Of a DNA stretch of 64,000 nucleotides, positions 1-13,080 are shown one piece after another. The notes under the pieces were generated by a model that was not told the DNA's origin, made no database searches, and worked only from the letters and a program-made list of their open reading frames with translations. Numbering within the stretch: the first letter of the stretch is position 1; every line of letters begins with the position of its first letter. The stretch is from Tubulanus polymorphus. Its lineage: Eukaryota > Nemertea > Palaeonemertea > Tubulaniformes > Tubulanidae. Where the stretch lies: assembly GCF_964204645.1 (NCBI RefSeq), contig NC_134036.1, forward strand, positions 4,696,001 to 4,760,000, in the 5' to 3' direction. The position numbers and the translations under genes are program-made.

Positions 1-60
1 CAGAGACGACGGCGATCTAGATTCGATATCCAGGGTCGCGCGACGGGTCGCGCTGAGATT
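1..60 (+). CDS. Possible 3' part of an exon at the window edge
   Basis: The first 60 bases are GC-richer than what follows and are open in two of three forward frames. They are followed by gtaagc, a good splice donor. In the frame starting at base 2 it would read DDGDLDSISRVARRVALR and end in phase 2. There is no start codon, and no downstream exon could be matched to it, so this may only be a chance donor. Confidence 0.2.
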
Positions 61-360
61 GTAAGCGGCTTTGCGTGCGCGCTGGGTTTCACCTCCAAAA
101 CGACAAGAAATGCGCTGTACACACGAGTTTAATAGAGTATATTTATATTTCGCGTCTAGTATTTTTTGTTTTCAATTTACCCGCGGCTACGTATTGCACT
201 GGAATTCAACCAGAAAATAGCGTACGAAAAAAGAGATTTTTCTGCCCCGAGTCAACAATTCGCTTTACTCTTCCCCCCTGCCACATTTCCGTCTTAATTT
301 CCTATCTGACTATTAGCGAGATCTAAAGATCTGTCTCGTTTTAGCTATACTACCCCAGAT

Positions 361-541
361 TAAGTAACGAGACGAGTAGTACTGTATAGGTTAACTATTT
401 ATTTGACGCACGAGTTTTCGCTTCTAATGAATAGAAGCTTCATCGGGTGAATGAGTGATGAAGCCTCTATTCATTAGAAACGAAAACTCGTGCGTCAAAT
501 AAATAGTTAACCTATACAGTTACTACTCGTCTCGTTACTTA
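361..541. mobile_element. Foldback (MITE-like) element, near-perfect palindrome
   Basis: The left arm (361-443) and right arm (456-541) are reverse complements over about 83 bp with only a few differences. They begin taagtaacgagacgagtagt and enclose a loop of about 12 bp. No ORF lies inside, as expected of a non-autonomous foldback element. A target duplication is not clear. Confidence 0.7.
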
Positions 542-2942
542 TTTTAAACCTGGTTAACACGGCTACTCTACGAATATACTCCAGATTTACACACGGCTAC
601 ACTACGAATCTGATTTCCTATTATTTGTGTTCATTTTGTGGGGGTTTTTGTCGACCTGTCGGCTTCGTCTTACATAGACGGCATAATTGATAGTGATATC
701 CCGCTTCGTAAAGCTCAACAGCTCTTAATAAACCAACAAGTCCTTCGACAAACGGCTCATTTTTTTATCATGAATATACCCAAACACATTATTAGCTTGT
801 ATTAAGACGTGAACGGATATTGCTTTTCTGATGTAATCGATCGAAGTACGAGTCTAGGCAGGAATATCTCCGTCTCTATCCTAAGCACTTCTTATCGATG
901 AGTTCTTAGAAGTGTAAACAAAAAAGTCTCGATTCGTCCGGCAGCGTCTAGAGATTTCCACCCGCGTCGTTTCCATTTTCGTCGATCAAGCCGGTCTGAT
1001 AAACGAGCTCGACCGTCGGATAGACGTCGGCAATCAGTAGGTATCGTCACTGTCGTCTATCGCGAGGTACATAGCCGAGTGACACCGAATTTCGTTAAAG
1101 CAGAATGATGGAACTTCGAACGTTTGCGTCGTCTAGTTCGAGCGTTCGCCAATGTCGTGGTTGAAATGAGTTTACGGTTTCTCGATCTCGAGGGATGGCT
1201 CTACTTGATTGATATGATTTCTATCCCCCCTTATACAAAACCACGAAACCTACCGGGAACGAACGAAGGGGTTTGATTTCGAAATTGGAAATTCAGCTAC
1301 ACATATATAGTTAGTTAGACCGATCGTCGAATTTACATATTCCGTTTTATGAAATCGAACAACAATTCGGAATTGGCCGTTTCTATAATATGCTGAAGTC
1401 GTAGGTCGTTGCTAGCGACAAGGTGTCCGTGGCGACGAAGGTGTTAATAAAGGAGTGGTGTAATGAATTCCTGGATATATCAGTAAGAAATGCAGTTACT
1501 AAGGTCGCTAAATAGCTAAATTACGAACGTATATTAATGCGTCAGATTCCCTCTAGTGTTAAACCTGTTGATTTCATTAGCACGTTCTTGACGAATACGT
1601 CTCAAGACTAATCAGGGTCGGTGAAATGATATATTATTCATTTCGTAGAATTTCGCTTTATCTTTCTTTTTACTCGATTATTTTTTTCTTTTACTCCAAT
1701 TTCAGCATATATATATATCTTTTTATGTTATAGTAGCTTTATGTTTCGTTTCAATTTTATTGCTTAAAAAATGCCGACTTAAGCACAGAAATTTTTTCTC
1801 TTTTTTTTTGATTCAACTAAAATGTGTTTTGACGTATAAAATCGAACTAGATTGAGAATGACGAAAAGTGCGAATAATCGAGAAAAAACGAAAAAGCTCG
1901 TACGATTGCATTTCTTAAAAAGCCGCAGCAATCGTGGTTGATTCATATCGAGATCAACTAGAATTATTGTCTGCAAATAGTAGATGAATTGGTTATTAGT
2001 AGATAAATTGGTTATTGATGAAAATGAAATTTAAGTGATGAACAAAGTGAGGCGATCAAAAATATTGCAGAGCCCCAGAGAGTTCCTATATTCAATATAT
2101 GCAATGACAACTTCTAGCTCCTCCGAGTTAGGTATTAACTAAAAATGGTATCGCTTATAACTTATTTATCAATATATAAACCAAATTCATCATGATTGTT
2201 AGGGCAACCCCGAGCCTGGAAAAGATATCGTGATTGTCCAATTGACCGAGTTCTTCTCAACTCAGAGTTCACTTTGACTCACAACAGTGGACCCGGATAA
2301 TGGTATATCGCTAACAAACTATTCGTCGATATGTGAGCACGATTCAGCACAATGTTGATATAGGGCAACACCGAGCCTAAAAACTGCACCAGTAGAAAGG
2401 AGTTTCAGATGAGTCTCGAGAAACTCGTCAACACGACGATTCCTTTATTGCGGTATTCATTCGCGCACAAAAAAGAACCATAACAAGATCGTTATCCAGG
2501 TACCGTACACGTAACGGAATCTGCGAACTAAGAACGAACAAGACGCTGTCTAACATATCAGACAGCGCGCCGGGAGCTAGCCGTGGATAATAGCGTTGGT
2601 ATATCGACGTTCGGTTACAGGCGCTGAAACTAACGATCCGCGAAATGGAAATGTATTTTTCGACGCGGACGAAAAAAAGAAGGCGTCGCGTATCAGCGAC
2701 AGAGCCAACCGGAGTAAACTGATCCCCTCGGTGCGGGAATTGAATTCTAGCCTTGAACAAGATGAAATTTTGGTTCAGTGTCTGTAATCGAATTGTCTAC
2801 ACGTTTAGGATTCTGCGCACGCCTTCGGTGTCGTCGTGCAAAACGAACTGATAGCTATAGATCCGAAAAATATATGCTTGAACTCAGTTAAATTATCGTT
2901 ATCTAGACGGATTCCTTAGGATCATTCGATTATTTTAGTTCA
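542..2942. other. Intergenic, no gene seen
   Basis: Only short ORFs without coding character are present. The stretch is AT-rich with small poly-T and TA runs near 1680-1810. I see no exon with paired splice signals and no RNA gene. Confidence 0.5.
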
Positions 2943-3053
2943 GGGTCCAGTTCCACAGTTCTGAGTTAAGATTTGACCCTGGGTAAAAATATTGAAAATG
3001 AACTAACTTTAACTCAAGACTTAACTCTAACTCACAACTGTGGAACTGGGTCC
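2943..3053. mobile_element. Small foldback element with gggtccagttccacag termini
   Basis: The termini gggtccagttccacagtt and aactgtggaactgggtcc are inverted repeats, and the arms continue into gagttaag / ttaactc. About 110 bp in total. The same terminal sequence occurs at 5413-5529 and resembles the unit of the minisatellite arrays at 4.4, 19.6, 22.6 and 23.5 kb. Confidence 0.65.
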
Positions 3054-3404
3054 AGTTTAGTTAAGTTTAGTTTAGTTTGCTAAGTAAGAAAATGTTACCC
3101 ATATATGCTCGGCGACAAGACATTCTGAAGAAATTCACCATGTATGTGTGTAAATACTCGAGGTATTCACCTTTCAGACAGAATGTCCTAGCATGTGTAG
3201 GAATGGCATTAATATCAATATTACATAAACACATATAGATATGTGGCTATAAATTACGTATTCGATTTGAATAATTTCCTCGGCCTCAATTGCCAAGAGG
3301 CGCGTCCTCTTTGAGATAGTAATGGTGACGATTAAAATTACATCTTTGCTATGTTATCTTTAACCAACTTTTGAGCAACTGCAGCCCGTGGATGTTAGTT
3401 CAGT

Positions 3405-3625
3405 TTCAGTTTCAGTTTAGTTTATTCACTCCACAAGTTATAATAACATTGCACAGAGCACAAAAGTAGCGCATAGATTACAGCATATTACAAAAATATA
3501 ATGATATTATTAATAATAATTATATTTATAATAATAACAATTATGATAATAGTAAAAATAATAATAATAGTGATAGCAGTAATATAATACTTATAATAAT
3601 AATAATTATAATTATAATGAAATTT
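3405..3625 (-). repeat. Probable non-LTR retroposon tail plus TAA-rich low complexity
   Basis: Read on the minus strand the edge is gaataaactaaactgaaac followed by a short (ACTGAA)-type repeat, the kind of tail seen at 3' ends of LINEs and SINEs. It is followed on the plus strand by about 150 bp of degenerate TAA/ATA sequence. No reverse transcriptase remnant is seen. Confidence 0.35.
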
Positions 3626-4435
3626 TAATGCAAAAAGTGAGGCGGAATTGTAGTATCGAGATCCGATAATTATACACTATATTAGGTAAATGATTTGATA
3701 CCTTTTTTAATGAATATCGCCAGATTGAGCGAAGTTTTACCTCTCGAACAGAAAAGGTTATGTAAGGTATTTTCATTGGGATGTCGCCAGTAGTAACTAG
3801 GTATAATCATAAATATTAAATAGAAAAAGAGCATTTGAGTGTTGAACGGTTATTTCCTTGTTGATCGGGTCCGACTCGGACGGGGTATACACTATACGTC
3901 TTTATTATTTCAATTCGAATTTTTTTTTGTGGCAAATTAACGACTATAGCGGCGCGCCCGCATCGGTGTATGCCAGTATCGGGTGAAGGAGTGCCGTTCG
4001 AGGGCGAATAAAAAAACATAACTCGTCATAATCCCGGTAGGCTGGTGAACGCTGTCATCTGTGCGTGATTGACGACCGCGCGGCAACGACAAAACTATGA
4101 TCATCATGAATTTTCAAGAAAGGGGATTATTATCGCGTGTTCGATGCGCTCGAGGTGGCGGGGAAGAGCTGGATGATGTTTTCGTCGTTTCAGTCGTCGG
4201 CTTTCATTTGTGTATCGGGGTAACTCTCTGCATATGAGAAAACGCCTCGATTATAGGGCGTAAGCGCCGCAGAGGTGGTTTTAAATTATGTCGGATTCGA
4301 ATTTCAGAATTAGAGAAGATTGTCGAAATGATTTAGTGTATCCTCGATTTCAATCGTATTGGGCGTTTACCGGTTTTTTCTTTTCATTAGGGTTCGTTCG
4401 ACGTTGGATCGAGTTTCACATTTGCGTAGGTATAA

Positions 4436-4880
4436 TACCGTGCACTCTGAAATCAGTTCCACAGTTTCCCGCTGGATTCAATTTGATTCTAGATCCAGTT
4501 CCACAGTTATGTTGATTTCAGCTCGATCCAGATCCACCGGTCGTGTGGATGTAATTTGTCTCTAGATCCGGTTCTACAGTTTTGACGGTTTAATTTGACT
4601 CCGGACTCAGTTCCACAGCGTCGAAGATTCAATATCGAATCTGGTTCCGCTTCCAGAGTTGTGTGGGTTTTATCTCAACTCCGAATCCAGTTCCACGGTT
4701 GTGTCTGTTAATGCTTTGGATCCAGTTCCGCATTTGTGTCGTTTCGTAATTCGACTCTGAAACCAACACGATAGTTACGTGCGTGCGTTCGATTTCACAC
4801 CGAAGCCGGTTACACGCGCCGCCGTTGTGTCGGTTTAATTTGAATCCGGACCCAGATCACATCATTCGTGCGCCGGGTCT
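4436..4880 (+). repeat. Degenerate minisatellite, unit about 40 bp
   Basis: About ten diverged copies of a unit resembling ccagttccacagttgtgtgg followed by tttaatttgactctgga. Copies differ in length and sequence, so the array is old. The same unit recurs at 19.6-20.0 kb and 22.6-23.1 kb in the opposite orientation and at 23.5-24.0 kb in this one. Confidence 0.75.
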
Positions 4881-5412
4881 AATTAAAAAATCTCTCTTTC
4901 CATCTACCTAGCTCCACCGCGTGTCGTCATTTCCATTCGACACCGAACACTCCTCTCGCCGGCTCAGCGCTATTATCATAATCATCGCCCGCGTCCTTGA
5001 GAAATTCAATCAGGCTTTTTCGCCAGGTAATTAAAAGCGACGTCTAGTTATGAGCGAGCGAGAGGAGATACCGGGTGGGGAGGATGCAGAGCGCGCATTG
5101 TTACATCGCAGTTAATTTAAATCCGCACCGAACGACGACGAACGACGAACGGGGAATTGAAATTAAAATCAATTTCGCGGAAGTCGCTACGCGCGCAAGG
5201 CGAGCCGCTTCGAGTCGACGATATATAATACCGTTCAGGTATAAACGAAATTGAAAAATTGGCTTCATTTCCGGTTTGGCCGTAGTAGTTAGTAGCGGAA
5301 TATCGCGCAGTTTCGGGGTCGAGGAGTTCGACTCGGTCGAAACGCTTTGATCGTATTCGCGATTTTATCTAGGATTTTATCACATTTAGGATTTAGCTAG
5401 AAAACCTACAAC

Positions 5413-5529
5413 AGGGATCCAGTTTCACAGTCACGAGTTAGAGTTAACTCTGAGTTAAAATTAGTTCAGTTTCAATGAGTTAACCTAATGAGTCAAATCA
5501 TATAACTCACAACTGTGGAACTGGGTCCC
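5413..5529. mobile_element. Foldback element, same family as 2943-3053
   Basis: The termini gggatccagtttcacagt and aactgtggaactgggtccc are inverted repeats with inner gagttag/gagttaac arms. About 117 bp and no ORF. Divergence from the 2943 copy suggests independent insertions. Confidence 0.65.
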
Positions 5530-8360
5530 GAATAAAAACAGATGTACTGTTTACAGTAGGCTCTTAGTATTTATTTCAATCGGCTGTAGGTAATGCGGGA
5601 TGATCTGACAAACAGTAATTAGTTACTAAAGCTATAAGCGCGTTGACCCAAGGCGATATTGTCTACAATCCTTGGAAAGCTAGAAAATCTAAAAAAAACG
5701 TGTATACAGCCCACACACCAAATAACCAACAATTATGAGTTGAAAAAATTGGACAATATGCAAAACACGGAAAAACGATAGTATTTCAATGTATGATTTG
5801 GCCATGCTGTGTGTCAACTGGCACTATAGAGTTCATTTCAATTAGTTTTTTTTCTACACGTACAGAACCGAATGGCCATGAGTAATAAATCAATAAAAAT
5901 AGAAAATGAGTAAGATCGAGATTGGATAGAATTCTATCGTCCATCTTTTTTTTTGAAATATTTTTTTACATTTTGCATGTTGCCGCAATGATTCCGCTAT
6001 TTACCGGGAGTGGATTGTTGAACTGATTCCTGATGCGAATTTTTCCACGCTGTACATTTCCATCGAGTGCGTTGGCGATCATATTTCAACAGTGGCAGCT
6101 AATTCTAGCCATCGGTCAACCACTACATTGTGCACTTTTATATCATCCAGCCTGTATTTTTTTACCTATCAACGGTCACAGTCATGGCTTCGGTTCTAGA
6201 CGAGTCTACGACAATCTTAGTTCTATAGCCGATCTAACAACGATAAGGACCTGTCTTAAGACTATACTTTCGGACTGAAAGACACAACCGCGCGGCTGGA
6301 TCTGAGAACGCAATCAAATTGGCTTTTCTCGACCACGATTGCCATCGAGTGAGGCCCGACACAAGTATCTGTTAATTAAGACCCGCGCGCGTTGAGAGCC
6401 GAACTCGTCGGTCGACGAGGCCAGTGAAGAGGGACCGAGACCACTTCAACCACCAATCGACAGAGCCAGCGCGGCTATCTTTTGTTTATAGAACCACTTT
6501 TCCGAGACCGAAGAAGAATGCTTCGTCGAAAAGAGAAAGTTAAGATGGAAGAACTATGAGGACGACGCGCTCATTACTTTCGTGTATCGAAATAGCTTCG
6601 CCTAATCGCGGGCGCTGGGAATCGAAGCACACGGCGGTGCCGTGCGATCAAAATAAGACGAAAAGCGACGACGAAAAAAAATCTCCGATTCTCCTCGACT
6701 GAGACGAGCGAGCTCAACGCCATTCGACGCGCGCTGTCTTCGAGATCGCGAATCGGCGCTCGCCCGAATTTCTTAGAAACGTCTAGAACCAGATGACGAA
6801 GAGACCTACTCGAAACCGTGTTTAAAGATGATACGCGCAGCGACCGATTGAGCCGCTTTATCGTTGAGACGCGGCGCCTGTTTTCGACGACGTTATTCGT
6901 ATAAGCTCGTCGTAAGTCGTAATCTCGTCCTCGAGCTCTTTCTTCTGTGACAAGCCAGTTTCTGGTGCGTAGTGTCCATAAATAAATTGTGCCACTTTGG
7001 CAACGAGCATGACATAGACCGACTATCTGAAAAAAAACTGATATTGAACCTACTGAAAAAAAAATCCGCTATGGCCACAAATTTTAAGATGAATATCTTA
7101 GTATAAGTATCTTATCATGAATTCCCTGTATAATTTATGATTTCTGCCTTGAAGCCATAACTATTTTCACAGCAAACATGAAATCTTTAGAAAGGAAACA
7201 TTTTGACGATCTAGATATTGGACCAATCAAAAAACATTCCAATACGGCTGCATTCCAATTCCAATTCCAATTCCAATTTTTTTTGTAACAATTTATTCTG
7301 CAAATAAATTCATTCATGCCATTTTCAAGATGGCCGCCATTCTATGAGAGTATGTCTTGTACGGCGTTCAAGTTCGCGTCCATAAGACGAGCAGATTTAA
7401 AAAGTGGAATTAAAAGTCTAGTTTTCGCTAACACCGGAAACATCAGTAGCACGAAATCAGTATCCCATTCGAAGGGAATTTGACCTATGAATTAGGCGTA
7501 GCGCAGTTTTTTGGGAGTCATAATTCATTAAAAATTACCGAATATTTCGACGAAGGTGAGCTAGTACTTTTGGTGGCTGACAAGGTACTGCTACAACAGC
7601 GAAATAACGCCGAATCGACGAAACGCTCGCAAACCCTTAATTAAAGTCGTTATATTTTCATTCCGTTTGAAACATCGAATTCGATTTCGGAGGCACGCAA
7701 TTTAATTCGCCGTTAAAAATTCGCTCCGGATTCAAATTAGCGTTCAATTTCCGGTGATCGCCTCGAGCGCCGAAGCCGTTTTTACATATATATACATGTA
7801 TATCTATACATCTAGAAATTTCGACGATGGCGACGAGGATGAGCAGCGAATCGGATATTGGCTTTTTAATCGGCTCGTCTGATTTCAGCTTTTATCCGGT
7901 ATACGCGTTGAACGTTTGAGACGGTCGGTTTCCGCTCGGTCGGCCGCCGGGGTAATCCCCTATTTAGTTTCGTATTCAATTCCGTTCTGTGGCATTCCCG
8001 CGCATGGACTCTTTCGTCGACCGCGTCACACGAAACCGATCTTGCGGCAGCAAATAGAATAAATAAAATGTTGCCTCCGGCGGATGCGAACTCGAGTGGC
8101 CTTATTCGCGATCGCGGTTTGAATTACATCTGTATTATTTATAGCGGTTACAAGATCGTTTAGCTCGGCGAATACTGTTCGCATTGTCGATGGATGCTGG
8201 TCGTGGAAGTGCCCTGTTAACCTGGCTTCGAATCAGCGGATGGAAATAATAAAAGTACGCCGAAGGATTTATTTGAAGAACCAGAATTCGCTACTAGTGT
8301 ATGTAACTGAAATATAGTCGAATATACTTTTCTTCACTCATTGATATAGCCTAACTTACC
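5530..8360. other. Intergenic, no gene seen
   Basis: No supported exon. A diverged relative of the gacttaagac foldback family may lie near 6180-6300. A small (ATTCCA) run sits at 7253-7278 and TA-rich sequence near 7785-7810. Confidence 0.45.
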
Positions 8361-8500
8361 GGGGCCGGTTGCACAGTCGCGGCTTGGACCTAAGACCAGT
8401 CTCAGACCAACATAGTTATATAGCCATTCTAACAACTTAAGACCGGTCTTAATATTTAAGACCACTTTTGGACTTAAGCCACGACTGTGCAACTGGGCCC
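8361..8500. mobile_element. Foldback element with ggggccggttgcacagtcg termini
   Basis: The ends ggggccggttgcacagtcg and cgactgtgcaactgggccc are inverted, with inner arms gacctaagaccagtct / gaccggtcttaa and gtctgag-type repeats. 140 bp and no ORF. A close relative lies at 53290-53430. Confidence 0.7.
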
Positions 8501-8599
8501 TGGAGCTTAAACATAACTGGGATTTACTGGGTTGTATATTTTGTTGAATATAGACATCTAGGTAACGAGGGACAATTATCTTTATGAGAAGTCCACTTA

Positions 8600-8880
8600 T
8601 GGCAAGCGAGGATCCACCAGGTTCGCTGTAGTAGTTACTCGTTCTTCAGCGTTCAATTCTTTCTAGATTTCAGTGAGATTTTATTCATGAAAACTATAGC
8701 AATCACCGAGTAGATATATCAGCAGTTTATTCGGTGGGTCCTGTGAAACCGTATGGATTTGGGAGCCTAAAAGTACATTTCAAAATTTCTCGAAAATGAA
8801 CTAATTTCTACTACGTAACACCGAGTGCTCGTCTCACGCCATCTAGCGGGATAACCGGTGTTACAGGCCCAAAAATTCGG
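8600..8880 (+). repeat. Interspersed repeat, copy A
   Basis: Contains ggcaagcgaggatccaccag, then gttcgct and tagttactcg, and ends with cgccatctagcgggataacc ggtgttaca. A similar order of motifs is found at 12580-12930, and a shorter piece at 12990-13080, so this is a dispersed repeat of unknown class. Confidence 0.5.
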
Positions 8881-10960
8881 TCGCAGAGCGTCTGTCGACC
8901 TTCGCACAGATTCCGAACACCTTTGTCCAACCGCCACACGACAACCATATCGATCAGTTATCCGAAACTAGTTCGCCTTGCTCAGTCTATCGGCGTGCGC
9001 GCGCACGTCGGATCAAATGTTTGTCGTTGGTAAATTGGCAGAAATTGGCAATCAGGTGGCTAGATTGAATCGTCGACGAGGATGCGCCGCAATTGCGCAG
9101 AGCAGCCCCCGGCGGCGGCGGTGACATACTCTTATTCCTATCAACAGGTTGCTCCCGCTAACATATCAATCAATTCTACCAATTCGTCAGACTGAATTGT
9201 TTTTTTTTGTCGTCTCCTCTTTTATTTCTAATGCTAATTCGACTATTCGTCTCAGTGAATTATTCTGATGAAGTCTTTGACTTCGTCCTACTGAATTGAA
9301 TTACTTCTCGATGAAGTTTCCGACCTAATTCGACGATTCGTCGCAGCGGATTATTTTGTTTTTTCGTGTATCGTTACCTAATTCGACGATTCATCTCATC
9401 TTATTATTACTTCCCTATCTATTTTTTATGACGAAGGCCTAAAAGATTAAGGATTTCTAAACGAAGAAAAATATATTTTTCCTAGTGCGTAGGAGAGATT
9501 CAAATAACTAAAAGAAACTGAACGACATAAAAACAAACCCCCGTTTCGCTTCCAGCAGGTGTGGTGGGTTTGTGAATAACACCAAATCAAGCCAGACCAA
9601 ATCTACCAATAGAAAAAGTAACGCGCACGGACATGAGCAAAAAAGTTTGTTTTTCTAAATTAAGATTTATGAGAAAATGCAGAAATTGTTTGATGGGATA
9701 TAGAAATTGTCAGAAAATCGATTTAGTAAATAAAAATAATTTAATTATAACCCGTAAAAATCTAAATCATCAATACATCCCAAAGCATGAAACACTGCCG
9801 TCCTGGAGCCATCTTGACCGATGAAAAAATTCTCCCGATTTTCAAATTAAAATTCAACGTTCGATTAATGAATCTGAAAAAAAACAATTTTTTTGCTCAT
9901 GTCCTCAGGACGCTTCTGTCGGATCTCTATTTCAAGATTGACAAAAACCTACTCGATGACAATCTAAATATCTTTCAGAAAAGCCATGATACCGAATTGC
10001 GGCGAAATATGTATCTATCTTTTAGACGAATGCGATTTATAACGAACACAATTCGAAATGTCACGATTACAACATAACTTTCTTGCCGCCACCGAAGAAA
10101 AGAATATAATAACCGCGCCTCGAGACGTGCGCGCGACGTCATCCGGGAACAGCCGAGTCACGCTCCTCGGCGCAGACGAATGGAGGTAATTGACGTCAGA
10201 GATAGGGAGAGAGGGAGACAGGGACTCCGCCGACGAGCGAGCGATCGGCACGCACCGTCGAATTACCGAACACAACGCGCGGCCGTCTTAATTAAAGAAT
10301 ACCGGTGTCAGGTTTTTTTTACGTCGCTTTCGATTCCGTGACGCGAATAAAAGCGGATTCAGACGCGTGGGAGAGGCGCATACAACGCGGTCTTTCAGCG
10401 CCGAGCCGGCTTCCGACGAGGAAGACGTTTTTGCGTGATATATTCGAGCTGTAGACAATGGTACCGTCGTATCTAAAGACCATCCCTTAAAAAAATTCAC
10501 GCGTAAAGATGTAATTGGATGCTGGTTGACATTTTTTATACTTATCATTAACTAGTTTTGATACCTTGATATTTAAACAGTGGTTTAAGTTTTACTAATA
10601 ACGGGTTTCTGAACTAATATATATATATATATATATATATGAATCGAATATCGCTTACGTACGTATATTAGTTCGTCTAAGATATCTACTACTTAATTAC
10701 TTCAAGACACCCATCCCTTTCCGCGGGTGTGTTTAAAAATGCTGCCGCTTGATGAGAGACATCTCGGAAATGTCAGATAAATTTGCGATTTGTATAGCGA
10801 TTACGCCTCTATTTTTAGTCGTTACGGATAGGGATTGTTGCTCGGGTGTAGTTCGTGGAAACCCGTCAAAGATGGTCTGGCCTTTTGTTGTCTCGTAAGG
10901 GCTTGCTTGAACAAAAAACTGCAGGAAGAAACGAGAAGGTTGCCCATATGATAACCCAAT
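8881..10960. other. Intergenic, no supported gene
   Basis: Two overlapping short plus-strand ORFs (9633-9824 and 9787-10077) lie in AT-rich sequence. They have no recognisable domain and no splice context, so they are not called. A repeat fragment gtggtgggtttgtgaa (9555-9580) recurs near 18845 and, inverted, near 24850. A (TA)n run lies at 10614-10640. Confidence 0.4.
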
Positions 10961-10964
10961 CTCA

Positions 10965-11335
10965 ACTTTGCTGCAGTAACAGACAGAGTCTACTGTATTT
11001 CACAAATTCTTACTCGGTATTTGACACCAACTTATGGTAGATTTTACCAGTCCAACTTCTCCGCAGTAACAGACAGAGTCTACTGTATTTCACAAACTCT
11101 TGCTCAGTATTTGAAACCAACTTAGGGTAGATTTTACCAGTCCAACTTTTCCGCAGTAAGAAGCAGAGTCTACTCTTCTTCACAAAGTCAGTTTTATACA
11201 TCAACTTGGGAAAGAATTTTACTAGTCCAAACTTAACTGTAATGCGAGACATAGTTTACTGTAGTTCACAAACTCTAACTCAGCATCTAACACCAACTTT
11301 GGGTAGAACATCAACTCTTACTGCGTGAGACACGA
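10965..11335 (-). repeat. Minisatellite, unit about 85-90 bp
   Basis: Four diverged tandem copies containing cagacagagtctactgtatt, tcacaaactc, ttgacaccaactta and ttaccagtccaactt. The same unit in the opposite orientation is found at about 37380-37690, inside an intron of the gene at 37-43 kb. Confidence 0.75.
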
Positions 11336-11754
11336 GTCTACTATTTTCATCGGTTCACTGTTTCAACAGTTCCCGACTCAACCGATAATACTTCGAACGA
11401 AAAAAAATACAAGATTTTATCGGTAAACGCGAAACTTTTGCGAGTAAGAAACATGTAATCTACTGCAAGGTTGGAACTATAACACGACAGTTACGTCCGC
11501 GTCGATATCGAAGACAAACATATGCTCATAACAACCTAAGTCCGACGACGACAACTTAGAGACATCTATTTCGCTAAATTACATTACATTCTCGCTCGCA
11601 ATCGATTTCGATAGCGACATAGGAACGCGGCGGCGGTGTACGCGCCGGCGGCGTCGGTCGATGACGTCTTCGCCATTGATAATAACAATAATATCATCAC
11701 ATCCCCGCAGTGACGACGGCTACACTCTGTTCCTTCGACGCGGCTAGGAAATCC

Positions 11755-12335
11755 TTAACCCTTTCGCTACGTGTGACGTTTTGGAAACGTCATATGAGTG
11801 ACACTTGCTGTGCGTATGACGTTGTAGAAACGTCATGCACCTATTGATTTATAACTCGAACGCGTACACAGCAAACAGTATGGAAACGCATGTAAGACAA
11901 GATAGTTAGCTTTCTAAACAACAGATGGCGAAAATGCGTCAGTAGTTGGTGCTGTCAGCCTGTTGAGCACATGGTAATTTGCGCGGGATTGAGATGGCTC
12001 CCCACTTACGTACCTCTACCAGCGGAAAAGGATATCCCATATCAATTGAATTTCTTTCATCCACACCGTAGCATCAATCACCAAAGACTGAGATAGGCAC
12101 TTGGGTGAAAAACTGAAAAAAAAAAATTTTTAACCCATCCTGACCCCCCCCCAACACGCCCCCCCTACAGAAAAGGCTGTTGGTATGATTTTTTACTGAT
12201 TTTCACTAAATAACATCATAATCTTCGATAAAAACGCGAAAAATCGGGGTTAAAAACAATTTGAAAAAAATCGAATTTTTCGGAAAATACCTTACGTAGG
12301 GGGCGGTGCAAGCGTGTACGCAGCGAAAGGGTTAA
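11755..12335. mobile_element. Non-autonomous piggyBac-like element flanked by TTAA
   Basis: A 573-bp element (11759-12331) sits between two TTAA tetranucleotides. Its ends are ccctttcgctacgtgtgacg and, inverted, ccctttcgctgcgtacacgc. A CCC..GGG terminus with TTAA target duplication is the hallmark of the piggyBac superfamily. Subterminal repeats gacgttttggaaacgtcat and gacgttgtagaaacgtcat follow the left end. No transposase ORF is present, so it would have been moved in trans. Confidence 0.8.
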
Positions 12336-12579
12336 TAAGTCGATAATCAGATACCGAATCTAAGAGAGGATTTGTCGTCGAATAGACTAGGAAACCATAT
12401 CGACTGTATATACTGCTGGCGATGATTGATTTACGTGCTACGGCTTTGACCTCACGAGTCCGCGCAGCGTTCGACCAGACCTCACCCGGTTTGAACCCGT
12501 GTCTGCTCTATATATCCGGGTATCATTGGTAAACGATCTTATTAGGTTAGGTATCAGTGCCGTTGCGGTGGCAAGTGAG

Positions 12580-13080
12580 GATCTGTTTCGCTTCAATTTA
12601 ACTGTTCTTCAATGAGGAACCTCGAACGCTACTATGGCAATCGGGGAACCGGCAGGTTCGCTACAGTACGTAGTTACTCGGTCTGCCGCGTACAATTTCT
12701 CCTACTTTTCGGTTATATTCGAAAAAAAACTTTTCGCACGAATTAATCGATTATAAATGAAATTTCAACAAAGCCCTGAGTGGGAAATGTAAATTTTGTG
12801 GCTCCCGTGATAATGTTTGGTTTAGCCTAAAAATTTCGAAGCGCTTTGATAATGATTTTGACATCGTGAGACACGCTGCTTTTTACGCCATCTTGCAAAA
12901 TAGCCGGTGTTGCAGTTCCCGATTTTTCCTAGATCTCAGTTAAACTCGAATTGGCTTTTCTTATGAGTAAATCAACTCATTTTGCCAATCAATCAACTGC
13001 GGCAAGCGATCATCCACAAGGTTCGCTAGTGGTTACTGTGTTACCGCGCTTCGATTTCTCCTCTTTACATTCGAATCTAA
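12580..13080 (+). repeat. Interspersed repeat, copies B and C
   Basis: Shares with 8600-8880 the motif order ggcaa(t/g)cg, ccggcaggttcgct, gtagttactcg, then cgccatcttgcaaaatagcc ggtgttgcag. A third short copy begins near 12998. Class unknown. Confidence 0.5.
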
